Shown: positions 1 through 10,453 of the stretch, one piece after another
How the letters are laid out: every line of letters begins with the position of its first letter
How positions within the stretch are numbered: position 1 is the stretch's first letter
Made by a program: the position numbers and the translations under genes
The notes under the pieces: generated by a model
Told to the model about the DNA's origin: nothing
Database searches by the model: none
The model's input: only the letters and a program-made list of their open reading frames with translations
DNA from: Betaproteobacteria bacterium
Lineage (GTDB): Bacteria > Pseudomonadota > Gammaproteobacteria > Burkholderiales > Usitatibacteraceae
NCBI GenBank assembly: GCA_016720925.1
Contig: JADKJR010000026.1
Coordinates: forward strand, 1-29,422
Direction of reading: 5' to 3'
DNA: 29,422 nt

Positions 1-1206
1 TCAGCGGTTTGCTCGGTGGGGCAGCGTTGATGGCCATCGTCCCGCCGGGCATCCGCTCAGCGGCATGGGCAGCTGGTTCCGACGCACCGGAAAAGAAGGA
101 AGTGAAGATCGGCTTCATTCCGCTGACCGATTGCGCGTCGGTGGTCATCGCCTCTGTCATGAAGTTCGACGAAAAGTACGGCATCAAGATCACGCCCTCG
201 AAGGAGGCATCGTGGGCAAGTGTGCGCGACAAGCTGGTCAATGGTGAACTCGATGCGGCGCATGTTTTGTACGGTCTTATCTACGGCGTCCACACAGGCA
301 TTGGTGGGCCGAAAAAGACATGGCAATTCTGATGAATCTCAACCATAACGGCCAGGCCATCACGCTAGCCAACAAATTCTCCGAAAAAGGTGTGAAGGAC
401 GGGCCGGGCCTGAAGGCGTTTATTGACAAGAACAAAGCTGAATACACTTTTGCCCAGACCTTCCCGACCGGCACCCACGCAATGTGGCTTTACTACTGGC
501 TGGCCACGTACGGAATCGATCCGTTCAAGGATGTGAAGAACATCGTGGTGCCGCCACCGCAAATGGTCGCCAACATGCGTGTGGGTAACATGGACGGCTT
601 CTGCGTCGGTGAGCCGTGGAACAACCGCGCCATCTACGACAAGATCGGCTTCACGGCGGAGACGACGCAGGGCATCTGGAAAGACCATCCGGAAAAGACC
701 CTCGGCACCACCGCCGAGTGGGTGAAACAGAATCCCAATACCGCGCGTGCGATGACGGCCGCCATTCTCGACGCGTCCAAATTCATCGACGTGATGGCCA
801 ACCGCAAGAAAGTGGCTGAGATCATCGCTGACAAGGCCTACGTCAATTGCCCGGTCGACGTCATCGACCAGCGCCTGGCAGGTGACTACGACAACGGCAT
901 CGGCAAGAAATGGAAAGACGCCGATTACATGAAGTTCTACAACGAGGGCACGGTGAACTATCCCTATCTGTCTGACGGCATGTGGTTCCTCCGCAGCACA
1001 AGCGTTGGGGGCTGCTGAAGGAAGACCCGGACTATCTCGCGGTGGCCAAGCAGGTCAACCAGATCGCGATTTATAAAGGACGCGGCAGCATGGCCAAGGT
1101 GCCGGTACCCAAGTCGGATCTGCGCACGTCGAAACTGATCGACGGTACGGTTTGGGATGGCAAGGATCCAAAGAAATATGCCGCCTCTTTCAAGATCAAA
1201 GCGTAA
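1..1206 (+). CDS. nrtA: Nitrate ABC transporter substrate-binding protein, 5' truncated
   Basis: Periplasmic nitrate-binding component of the NrtABC importer (NrtA/CmpA family). The start lies before the window. The first ~25 residues (SGLLGGAALMAIVPP, then AAWA) look like the end of an export signal, possibly Tat-type. The mature part opens with KIGFIPLTDCASVVIA, a family hallmark, and continues with the ligand-binding region MVANMRVGNMDGFCVGEPWN. The protein is read in three frames: about 9-325, 320-985 and 985-1206. The changes fall near 320 and 985 with sequence continuous across both, so they are probably indel errors. The stop is TAA at 1204-1206, and nrtB follows after 19 bases, consistent with one transcript. 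Family identity is sure. Nitrate rather than bicarbonate or cyanate as substrate is inferred from the nir and nas genes downstream. Confidence 0.93.
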
Positions 1207-1225
1207 TAAACGGCATGGAGTCACT

Positions 1226-2117
1226 ATGAGCTGTTCAGCCAATGAAATCATTGTCGATACGATTCACCGCCGAATCCAGCTTGCCACGGCAAGCCGCCGA
1301 AACTCGCTGTTGCGGTCAAACCGGCGGGCAGCATGAAGCCTATCATCATGAAATGGACCATGATTTTCCTGCCGCCGCTCCTGGGTCTGCTGATGTTCGT
1401 CGGCATCTGGGCGATCGTCGCCAGTTCAAGCCCGAACCTCCCGGCCCGGGAAAGACCTGGGTATCGGCCGTGCAATTGTTCAGCGATCCTTTCTACCAAA
1501 AAGGACCCAATGATCAGGGCATCGGCTGGAACATTTTGGCCTCGCTGAAGCGCGTCGGTATCGGCTTCGGCATGGCGGCAGTGATCGGCATCCCGGTCGG
1601 CTTTTTGATCGGGCGCGTGGCCTTTCTCAACGGCATGCTCTCGCCCATCATCAGCCTGCTGCGGCCGGTGTCTCCGCTGGCTTGGCTGCCCATTGGCCTG
1701 CTGGTATTCAAAGCGGCGAATCCAGCCGCCATCTGGGTGATTTTCATCTCCGCCATCTGGCCGCTCATCATCAATACGGCAGTCGGCGTCTCTCGTGTGC
1801 CGCAGGATTACCTGAATGTAGCCAAGGTACTGGATCTCTCGCCGTGGAAAGTACGTTCAAGATTTTGCTGCCAAGCAACGCTGCCCTACATCCTCACCGG
1901 TATTCGCCTCTCCATCGGCGTGGCGTGGCTGGTGATTGTCGCGGCGGAAATGCTCACCGGCGGCGTCGGCATCGGCTTCTGGGTCTGGGACGAATGGAAC
2001 AACCTGAACGTCGAGCACATCATCATCGCCATCTTTGTCGTCGGCATCGTCGGCCTGCTGCTCGAACAAATGCTGGTGTTCATCGCGAAAAAATTCAGCT
2101 ACGAATATGTCAGTTAA
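1226..2117 (+). CDS. nrtB: Nitrate ABC transporter permease
   Basis: Inner-membrane permease of the nitrate importer (BPD_transp_1 superfamily). I chose the ATG at 1226 because GGAG sits just upstream at 1217-1220. The N-terminus is a variable cytoplasmic extension. The first membrane segment is FLPPLLGLLMFVGIWAIVAS in frame 1 (about 1370-1430). The rest, from GPGKTWVSAVQLFSDPF, is in frame 0 to the TAA at 2115-2117. A segment near 1800-1920 (YLNVAKVLDLSPWKV, then LPYILTGIRLSIGVAWLVI) matches the EAA-type loop that docks on the ATPase. At least two frame changes occur, near 1290 and 1430. The length of about 297 residues is near that expected. The gene sits 21 bases upstream of nrtC. Family assignment is firm. 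Confidence 0.92.
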
Positions 2118-2138
2118 GCCCGGGCTAACAGGAGCATC

Positions 2139-2879
2139 ATGCAAAAATTTCTCTCCATCGAAAACGTCGGCATGGAATTCGACACCAAACGCGGACGCTT
2201 CGAGGCCTTGCGCGACGTCAATCTGCTCATCAAGCAAGGCGAATTCGTCACGCTGATCGGTCATTCCGGCTGCGGAAAATCGACCTTGCTCAACATGATC
2301 GCCGGCCTGCTCTATCCGACCAATGGCGTGATGCTGTTGTCCAACCGCGAAGTGAAAGGCGCAGGAACCGATCGCGCTGTGGTGTTCCAGAATCACTCAT
2401 TGCTGCCGTGGCTGACCTGTTTCGACAATGTCCATCTTTCCGTTGAACCGCGCTGAAACTGGTGGGCCTGTCATCCGCCGAGCAGAAGCATCCCGGTGAA
2501 ATTTCCGGCGGCATGAAGCAGCGCGTCGGCATCGCGCGCGCCATCGCCATGCAACCTAAGGTGCTGTTGCTCGATGAGCCGTTCGGTGCGCTTGATGCCC
2601 TCACCCGCGCCAAACTGCAGGACGAACTGATGGGCATCGTCGCTGAACTCAAGAGCACCGTGGTCATGGTGACACACGATGTAGATGAAGCGGTACTGCT
2701 GTCAGACCGCATCGTGATGATGACCAACGGACCCGCGGCAACGATCGGCGACTGTTGCCGGTGCCGCTGGCCCAAGCCGCGCGACCGTCTGAAGTTGCTG
2801 GCCGATCCGGCGTACCTGGATTGCCGCCGACAGGTGCTGGAGTTTTCTGTATCAGAAGCAATTGCGGGCGGCGGCGTAA
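2139..2879 (+). CDS. nrtC: Nitrate ABC transporter ATP-binding protein (NrtC/NrtD type)
   Basis: Cytoplasmic ATPase driving nitrate import. The start at 2139 has AGGAG about 7 bases upstream. Walker A is GHSGCGKST (about 2260-2290), the Q-loop is VVFQNHSLLPWL, the signature is ISGGMKQR (about 2500-2525), Walker B is VLLLDEPFGALD and the switch His lies in VMVTHDVDEA. There is no C-terminal NrtA-like domain, so it is NrtD-like in architecture; proteobacterial operons usually call it NrtC. Frame 0 stops at 2456 and the protein resumes in frame 2 at 2450 with ALKLVGLSSAEQ. About 20 residues usually found between those points are missing. Removing one T from the run at 2843-2846 restores the family C-terminus VLEFLYQKQLRAAA with a stop at 2877-2879; without that change the frame runs to 2890. 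It sits 7 bases before nirB. Confidence 0.92.
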
Positions 2880-2886
2880 CCAGACC

Positions 2887-5337
2887 ATGAACATAATGGC
2901 AAAAATGAAGCTGGTCGTCGTCGGCAACGGCATGGCCGGTATCCGTACCGTCGAAGAACTACTAAAGCTCACCCCCGACCTCTACGACATCACCGTCTTC
3001 GGCGCCGAGCCGCATCCCAATTACAACCGCATCCTGCTCTCGCCGGTGCTGGCCGGCGAGATGACCCTGCCCGACATCGTCCTCAACGACCTCGACTGGT
3101 ACAAGAAAATAACATCCGCCTGCACACCAGCAAGAAAGTCGTCAAGATCGACCGCAAGGCGCGCGAAGTGATCGCCGACGACGGCACCCGCGAGCATTAC
3201 GATCGCCTGCTGCTCGCCACCGGGTCCAATCCCTTCATCCTGCCGTTGCCCGGCAAGGATCTGGATGGTGTGCTGACCTATCGCGATATTCACGACACGG
3301 AAAGAATGATTGCTGCTGCCAGCCAGTATCGGGATGCAGTCGTCATTGGAGGAGGGCTGCTCGGACTTGAGGCCGCGAATGGCCTCAAGCTGCGCGGCAT
3401 GAACGTGACGGTCGTACATGTGATGCCGTGGCTGATGGAGCGCCAGCTCGATCGCACCGCGGCCGGCATGCTGCAAAAGACCCTGGAAGCCAAAGGCCTG
3501 CAATTCCGGCTCGAAGCCAATACCGAAGCGTTGATCGGCGATGCCGACGATGGCAAAGGCGGCCGCGTGAAATCGGTCAAGCTCAAAACGGGCGAAGAAA
3601 TTCCCGCGCAGCTGGTCGTGATGGCGGTGGGCATTCGCCCCAATACGGCGCTCGCTGAATCGGCGGGCTGCACTGTGAATCGCGGTATTGTCGTGAACGA
3701 CACCATGCAGACTTTCGACCCACGCGTTTACGCCGTGGGTGAGTGCGTTAACCACCGCGGCATTGCCTATGGCCTGGTGGCGCCGCTATTTGAAATGGCC
3801 AAGGTTTGCGCCAATCATCTCGCGCTATATGGCATCGGCCGCTATGCCGGCTCGCTTACCTCAACTAAGCTGAAGGTAACCGGCGTCGATCTGTTTTCTG
3901 CCGGCGATTTTACCGGCGGCGAAGGCACCGAAGACATCGTGCTCGCCGACCCCGGTGCTGGCGTATACAAAGCCTCGTCATCAAGAACGACAAACTGATC
4001 GGCGCGGTGATGGTCGGCGATACGATTGACGGCACCTGGTTTTCAAGCTGCTGCGCGATGGCACCAATTTCGCCGCGATGCGCGACCGCCTGATGTTTGG
4101 CGAATCAATCTCGGCGACGCCGGGCATCAGGGCCAGAACAAGGCAGCGAGCATGACCGATACCGCCGAAGTCTGCGGCTGCAATGGCGTGTGCAAAGGCA
4201 CCATCGTCAAGGCGATCAAGGAGAAGGGCTTGTTCACGCTCGATGAAGTACGCAAGCACACCAAGGCATCGAGTTCCTGCGGCTCCTGTACAGGCCTGGT
4301 CGAACAGATCCTGATGTTCACCGCCGGTGGCGACTATTCGGTTGCGCCAAAGAAAAAGGCGATGTGCGGTTGCACCGATCGCACCCATCAGGAAGTGCGT
4401 GATGCCATCCGCACGCAACACCTGCTGTCGATTCCGGATGTCTACCGATTCATGGAATGGCGTACGCCGAATGGCTGCGCAAGCTGCCGGCCCGCGATCA
4501 ATTTCTATCTGCTTTCCACCTGGCCGCGCGAAGTGAAGGACGATCCGCAATCGCGCTTCATCAACGAGCGTTCGCACGCCAATATCCAGAAGGACGGCAC
4601 CTATTCGGTGATTCCGCGCATGTGGGGTGGCGCGACCAACAGCGGCGAGCTGCGCCGTATTGCGGATGTGGTCGACAAATACAAGGTGCCAAGTGTCAAG
4701 GTGACCGGCGGCCAGCGCCTCGATTTGCTGGGCGTGAAGAAAGAAGATCTTCCTGCCATCTGGAAAGACCTCGACATGCCTTCCGGCCACGCCTACGCCA
4801 AGGCGCTGCGCACGGTCAAAACCTGCGTGGGCTCGGAGTGGTGCCGCTTCGGTACGCAGGATTCAACACGTATGGGGCAAGAACTCGAACGCGCACTTTG
4901 GCGCATGCAGGCACCGCACAAAGTGAAGCTCGCGGTGTCGGGCTGCCCGCGCAATTGCGCCGAATCCGGCATCAAGGATGTCGGCGTGATCGGCGTCGAT
5001 TCCGGCTGGGAAATTTATGTCGCCGGCAACGGCGGCATCAAGACCGAGGTCGCGCAGTTTTTTTGCAAGGTCAAAACACACGAGGAAGTGCTCGAATATT
5101 CCGGCGCGTTCTTGCAGTTGTACCGCGATGAAGGCTGGTATCTGGAGCGCACGGTGCACTACGTCAATCGCGTCGGGCTCGACTACTGCAAAAAGAAGTG
5201 TCGATGATGCCGCGAATCGGAAAGCATTGTGGGAGCGTCTGCAGTTCGCGCTCGATGGTGAGCCTGATCCGTGGCATGAACCGGAGAAAGCGCGCGTCGA
5301 TCTGAAGCAGTTCATTCCGATTGCGGTGGTCGCATGA
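2887..5337 (+). CDS. nirB: Assimilatory nitrite reductase (NADH), large subunit
   Basis: Cytoplasmic enzyme reducing nitrite to ammonium with NADH. The order of domains is FAD/NADH oxidoreductase (VVVGNGMAGIRTVEELL near the start, second nucleotide fold VVIGGGLLGLEAANGL near residue 155), two BFD-like [2Fe-2S] segments (VCGCNGVCKGTIVKAI with SSCGSCTGLV; MCGCTDRT with GCASCRPAI), then the sirohaem/[4Fe-4S] domain with CVGSEWCRFGTQ and SGCPRNCAES. These cysteines fit the nitrite/sulfite reductase pattern. About 817 residues, as expected. The protein crosses at least five frame changes, near 3110, 3975, 4040, 4110 and 5205, with no apparent loss of conserved sequence. The C-terminus is DLKQFIPIAVVA, and its TGA overlaps the nirD ATG. 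Confidence 0.96.
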
Positions 5338-5706
5338 GCTACATCGGCATCTGCAAACTGGACGATATTCCCAAAGTGCCCTGTGCTTGGCTCGCGCTGG
5401 ATTTAATCGCGATGACGGCAAGGTGATCGCCATCTTTCTTCAATCAGCCGAGGACAAGGTGTTCGCTATTTTCCGCAGCGCTAGGACAAATGTCCGCACA
5501 AAGGCGGGCCATTGTCGCAAGGGATTGTATTCGGTGAATCGGTCGCCTGCCCGCTGCATAACTGGTGCATCAGTTTGAACGATGGTTGCGCGACGCTGCC
5601 GGATGTGGGGCAGGTGGAGAAGTTTGCGACGCGGTTGCGATGGCGTTGCGTGAACTCGATCCCGTGGTCGGGGGCGATGGTGGCGATGACTTGTGCGGCG
5701 GCGTAA
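5334..5706 (+). CDS. nirD: Assimilatory nitrite reductase, small subunit (Rieske-type)
   Basis: Small Rieske-fold partner of NirB. The ATG at 5334 overlaps the nirB stop (ATGA), indicating translational coupling. It opens MSYIGICKLDDIPKV in frame 0, continues as FNRDDGKVIAIF in frame 2, then runs in frame 1 as DKCPHKGGPLSQGIVFGE and CPLHNWCISL. These carry the C-x-H and C-x-x-H positions seen in NirD-type Rieske proteins; I cannot tell from sequence alone whether a cluster is bound. Frame changes fall near 5375 and 5475, and possibly near 5640, where the C-terminal reading (VEKFATR) becomes uncertain. About 124 residues, slightly long for the family. The stop TAA at 5704-5706 lies 9 bases before nasA. 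Confidence 0.9.
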
Positions 5707-5715
5707 ACCGCATTC

Positions 5716-8450
5716 ATGGCCATCACCCAAACCAAATCCACCTGCTGCTATTGCGGCACCGGCTGCGGCGTCATCATCGACAGCGACGGTGAAAAAATCA
5801 CTGACGTTCGCGGCGACCCGGATCACCCCGCCAACTTCGGCAAGCTCTGCACCAAAGGGGCTCCACGCTGGCCCTGACGATGTCGCCGGTCGCGCTCGAG
5901 GCCGCGCGCGTTATCCGGAAGTGCGCAAAACAAAACAGCCGCGCACGTGCTGATTGGGACTCAACGCTCGATCACTGGCCGAGCGTTTCGCCAGCACCAT
6001 TCGCGAACACGGCCCGGACAGCGTCGGATTCTACGTTTCCGGTCAGCTGCTGACCGAGGACTATTACGTTTTCAACAAACTCGCCAAGGGGTTAATTGGC
6101 ACCAACAACATCGACACCAATTCGCGCCTGTGCATGTCCTCGGCCGTAACCGGCTACCAGAAAACGCTCGGTGTGGATGCGCCGCCGTGCAGCTATGAAG
6201 ACATCAATCACGCCGAGTGCCTGTTCATCGCCGGCTCGAACGCGGCCTTTGCGCATCCGATCCTGTTCCGGCGCATCGAGGGGCGCGCGAAAAAATCCCG
6301 CGCTGAAGATCATTGTTGTGGACCCCCGCCGTACCGAGACCGCCGCCTATGCCGATCTGCATCTGGCGATTTTGCCCGGCACGGACGTGGCGCTGTTCCA
6401 CGCCATGCTGCACGTGATGTTGTGGGAAGAGTGGATCGATCGCGATTACATCGCCGCGCATACCGAGGGCTTCGATGCGTTGCGCACCACTGTTCGCGAG
6501 ATGAGCCCGGCCATCGCCGCCGAAATCTGTGGAATCAAGTCCGATGACATCGTCACCGCGGCGCGCTGGTTTGCACAATCGAAGACAACACTGTCGCTTT
6601 ATTGCCAAGGACTCAATCAATCGACCAGCGGCACCGGCAAAGAATGCTTCGCTGATCAATCTGCATCTCGCCACCGGCCAGATCGGCAAGCCGGGCGCCG
6701 GACCGTTCAGCCTGACCGGGCAACCGAACGCCATGGGCGGACGCGAAGTGGGTGGACTGGCAACGACGCTGGCGGCGCATCGCGATATCGCCAATCCCGC
6801 GCACCGCGAAGAAATGACGCGGCTGTGGGGCGTCGATCGGATTTCCGATCGGCGGGGGCACACTGCGGTGGAAATGTTTGATGCCGCGAGGAAGGGCGAG
6901 ATCAAACTGCTGTGGATCGCCTGCACCAATCCCGCGCAATCGATGCCCGATCTTACGCAGGTACAAGAGGCATTGCAGAACGCCGAACTTGTCGTGTTGC
7001 AGGAGGCTTATCGCAATACCGAAACCGGCGCATATGCCGACGTGCTGCTGCCCGCGACCAGTTGGGGCGAAAAGGACGGCACGGTCACCAATTCCGAGCG
7101 GCGCATTTCGCGGGTTCGTGCGGCAGCGCGGCCGCTGGAAGCGCGCCACGACTGGGAAATTGTTTGCCAATTTGCGCCGCGGCTGGAAAACGCCTGCGAC
7201 CCGGCAAGCCGACCCTGTTTCCATTTGATTCACCCGAAGCGGTGTGGAACGAGCATCGTGAAGTGACCCGTGGCCGCGATCTCGATATCACCGGCATGAG
7301 TTACGCCATGCTTGATGCGCGAGGCCCACGCAACAATGGCCGCTGCCGACCGGTGCCTCCACCGGGACGGTCCGGTTGTACGCGGATGGCGTGTTTCCCA
7401 CCGCCACCGGCCGCGCACAGTTCTTCGTCGAGCGCTACCAGGCGTGCGCCGAAAAAACCGATACGCGCTATCCGCTCGCCCTCACCACCGGGCGGCTGCG
7501 CGATCATTGGCACGGCATGAGCCGCACCGGCAACGTCGCGCGTTTGTTCGGCCACGCGCCGGAGCCAAGACTGGCGGTCAATCCGAACGACCTTTCGCGG
7601 CGCGGGCTGAAGGACGGCGAACTGGTGAAAATCGAATCGCGGCGCGGTGCCATCTACTGCCTGACCGAAGCTTCGGACGCGGTGCGTTCCGGCCAGGTCT
7701 CTTTGCCGATGCACTGGGGCAAACGTTTTCTCGGCGGACAGCACAGCGCCGGCGTCAACACGCTGACCATGCCGGCCTTCGATCCGCATTCGCGCCAACC
7801 CGAATTCAAACACGCGGCGGTAAAGGTCACGGCAGCAGAGTTGTCCTGGCACCTGACGGCGTTTGTGGCGCGTGATGGCGACGAGACCGCGTTGCTCGAT
7901 GCGCTGCAGCCACTGCAGGGCGACGTCGCCTTTTTCAGCAGCGTGTTGATCGGCCGCGATCGTCCCGGTGTGCTGGTGCGCGCGGCGCATCATGGTGCGC
8001 CATCGGCCGCGTGGCTTGAATCGCTCGACCGTCTGCTCGGCCTCGATCGCGACATGGCGCTGCGCTACGAAGACACGCGCCGGGCCAGTTCGCGGCGCAT
8101 GCTCATTGACGCCGACGTCCTGCGCGCGGTCCGGCTGTGCGGGAGCCGGGCGCCATCGAAAGCGGCGAATGGTTGCGCGAATGGCTGGTCGCCGAAAAGC
8201 CGGTGGCCGAGATTCGTCAGCTGTTGCTGTCGCCCGCCACCAATGCGCCGAGCGGATTTGTGTTGTCGGGCCAGGTCGTGTGCCAGTGCTTCAATGTCAC
8301 CGAAGACACCATCACCTCGGCGCTGGGCGATATCGCCCGGCGAAGCCGAAAGCGCGCCACGCCGCACTGCAGGCGCAGCTCAATTGCGGGACTAACTGCG
8401 GGTCGTGCATGCCGGATTTGCGGCAACTGGTCGCACAGTTTCCGCCATGA
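5716..8450 (+). CDS. nasA: Assimilatory nitrate reductase, catalytic subunit
   Basis: Molybdopterin enzyme reducing nitrate to nitrite in the cytoplasm. The N-terminal [4Fe-4S] motif is CCYCGTGCGV with a further Cys in KLCTKG. Molybdopterin-binding landmarks include NSRLCMSSAV, FIAGSNAAFAHPI, GQIGKPGAGPFSLTGQPNAM and TNPAQSMPDL. The molydopterin dinucleotide-binding domain (PLALTTGRLRDHWHGMSRTG, then SLPMHWG) follows near residue 590. The protein ends in a BFD-like [2Fe-2S] domain, VVCQCFNVTEDTI with CGTNCGSCMPDL, typical of NasA that takes electrons from a small redox partner or reductase. About 911 residues, normal. Frame changes are numerous: several at 5860-5990, then near 6295, 6640, 7180, 7330, 8140 and 8340. 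Dropping one G from the run at 5857-5860 restores GSTLAL. The stop is TGA at 8448-8450. Confidence 0.95.
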
Positions 8451-8542
8451 TCGCCGTGAAAAGCGTGAACCAGGCGGCACGATCGTCGTACGAAGGTGGA
8501 CACGCTGTGATTTGCTCACCCTACAGCAAATTAACAAAGTCA

Positions 8543-8595
8543 AGCACTGGTGCGGCGTTTAGAGCACAAATGCCTGTAAAAGCCGCGCCAGTGCT
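8543..8595. repeat. REP-like imperfect hairpin, copy 1
   Basis: The outer arms AGCACTGGTGCGGC (8543-8556) and GCCGCGCCAGTGCT (8582-8595) pair over 14 positions with one T/G wobble. The interior continues to pair imperfectly (TTTAGAGCA against TGCCTGTAAA around a short loop). A related element with the same outer arm sequence lies at 15987-16037. Both lie between convergent genes, here nasA and the aidB-type gene. No T-run follows either side, so it is not a classic intrinsic terminator, though it could still stall transcription or protect mRNA 3' ends. The rest of 8451-8651 holds only this element and the palindrome at 8614-8631. Confidence 0.7.
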
Positions 8596-8613
8596 GAAGA
8601 ATGTCAGGGGTTT

Positions 8614-8631
8614 TGATCCGCATGCGGATCA
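8614..8631. other. 18-bp perfect palindrome
   Basis: TGATCCGCATGCGGATCA reads identically on both strands without a spacer. It lies 19 bases beyond the REP-like hairpin and 20 bases past the proposed stop of the convergent aidB-type gene. It could be a protein-binding site or a compact hairpin at the 3' end of one of the two transcripts. On the minus strand AAAA follows it, not T, so an intrinsic terminator for aidB is unlikely. Confidence 0.6.
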
Positions 8632-8651
8632 CCCGCGAGACAGCTGTCGGT

Positions 8652-10342
8652 TTATGGGACAGCGCGACCTGCAAAGTTAGGCAGCGCACGCCCGATCAGC
8701 GCATCAAACGTCGCCGATGGATGCAACGTCCCAAAAATTGCGAGACAGATGTTCGCCCAGCCGCGCCGCGCAGAATTCTTCGCCGACATTTGATTCGGCC
8801 ATCACCAACAATTGCACCGCCTGCAATCCCACCGCCATCACTTCCACCAGCGCGCGTGACCGCAGTTCGATGTTGTCTTTGATGTCGAGATCCACGGCCA
8901 GGCGCGCCACGTGCTGATCAAGCAGGCGGTTCGCGCCCTTCACCAATGCAAATTCGGCGAACAGCGCGTCGCGCGTTTCGGTTCGCGATTGAGGGCGCGC
9001 ACGCATCGAGGCATTGAATATTGCCGCTACCTTCCCAAAATGGAATTGGTAGCGCCCTGGCGCAACAGCCGCGCCAAGATGGATTCCTCGACATACCCCG
9101 CGCCGCCGAGGCATTCCTGCGCTTCATTGACAAAGGGCGTGCAGCGTTTGCATACCCAGTATTTGCCGATGGCCGTGGCGATGCGCGCGAACGCGGCCTC
9201 ACGTGCATCCCGCCCCGACGCGTCAACCGCGCGCGCGACTCGCATGGTCAGTGCCAGCGCGGCCTCCGACTCCAGCGCCAGATCGGCCAACACGTTCTTC
9301 ATCAGCGGCTGGTCGATCAGCAATTTACCGAACGCCGCGCGATAGTGCGCGTGGTGGATCGCCTGCACCAGCGCCTGGCGCATGACCGCCGCCGAGCCGA
9401 TCATGCAATCCTGCCGCGTCAATGCCACCATTTCCAGAATGGTGGCGACGCCCGGCCTTCCTCGCCGACCAGCCAGCCAGTGGCGCCGTGAAATTCAACT
9501 TCCGAGCTCGCATTGCTCCAGTCGCCCAGCTTATTCTTCAACCGCTGGACGCGAATGCCGTTGCGCTTGCCATTGCCATCGTTACCGCCATCCGGCGCAA
9601 AGCGCGGCAACAGGAAACACGACAGCCCGCGCTCGGCCTGCGCGAGCACGAGGAAGGCATCGCACATCGGGGCCGACAGGAAGAATTTATGCCCGACCAG
9701 TTCGTAAAGCGCGTTTGTCCCACCAGCCGAAAGGGGAAAGGCACGCGTGGTATTCAAACGCACGTCCGAGCCGCCCTGTTTCTCGGTCATGCCCATGCCG
9801 ATGACGTTGCCGCGCTTTTTCGGGGCGGAATCGAGCGGTTGTCGTAATCGATGGCGTTGATGCGCGGCAACCATTCCTGGCGAGTGCGGGTGCGTGGGCA
9901 AATACCGGCACCGAAGCATAGGTCATCGTCAGCGGGCAGCAGGTGCCCTGCTCGGCCTGGCCGTGCAATACATCAAGCCCGCGCGGCGACGTGGGCGCCG
10001 GCGGTGTCTGCGTGACGCCACGCGAAATTGGGCACGCCGTGGGCAATCCCCAGCTCCATCAGGCGGTGATACGCCGGGTGAAATTCGACTTCATCGAGGC
10101 GGTTTCCGTAACGATCGAACGGCTTGAAAACCGGCTTGTTCTCATTCGCGGCAAAGCTAAGTTCCATCAATTCGCCACCGGCAATCGGGCCGTAGGCCCT
10201 GGACCGCCGGCAATGCCCACGCGGCGCCTTCGCGCACCAGCGCCTGCTGCAGCGGTACATCGGTCGCGTACGCATCGTACGGCGTCAGCGGCGGCGCCTG
10301 GTTGGTGACCTCGTGGGTGATGAAGCGATCGCGAGAAGACAT
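8652..10342 (-). CDS. aidB: AidB-type acyl-CoA dehydrogenase
   Basis: Flavin-dependent acyl-CoA dehydrogenase superfamily member closest to E. coli AidB (alkylation-response protein, isovaleryl-CoA dehydrogenase-like). The start MSSRDRFITHEVTNQ at 10342 has AGGG upstream. Diagnostic stretches are PLTPYDAYATDVPLQQAL, EFHPAYHRLMELGIAHG, GMGMTEKQGGSDVRLNTT, YELVGHKFFLSAPMCDAF, ECLGGAGYVEES and FWEGSGNIQCLDA. About 563 residues, near the family norm of 540-560. It is assembled from roughly eight frame pieces, with changes near 10230, 10000, 9890, 9440, 9060, 9000 and 8740. The last restores IFGTLHPSATFDALIGRAL and a stop at 8652-8654; without it the frame ends at 8704. It is transcribed alone, convergent to nasA and divergent from the next gene. 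A role in alkylation defence is inferred by family only. Confidence 0.9.
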
Positions 10343-10410
10343 TCTGGTTTCCCTGTTTCCCATCGTCAGCATCTCTCGTGTGAAATCAATTGTCCGGATA
10401 GTTTAACGCC

Positions 10411-10437
10411 CGCGCCCGCCGTTTTCGTGGCGGCGCG
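10411..10437. other. GC-rich inverted repeat in the aidB/dehydrogenase divergent region
   Basis: CGCGCCCGCC (10411-10420) pairs with GGCGGCGCG (10429-10437) with one bulged base around an 8-base loop. It sits in the 111-base interval between two divergent genes, where their promoters should lie. I could not identify convincing -35/-10 pairs there. An operator or an mRNA leader hairpin for the rightward gene are both possible. Confidence 0.4.
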
Positions 10438-10453
10438 CGGACCCGCCGGTAAA

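Noticed and set aside
8614..8631. Intrinsic terminator reading of the 18-bp palindrome
   Set aside because: No T-run follows the hairpin on either strand; on the aidB strand it is followed by AAAA.
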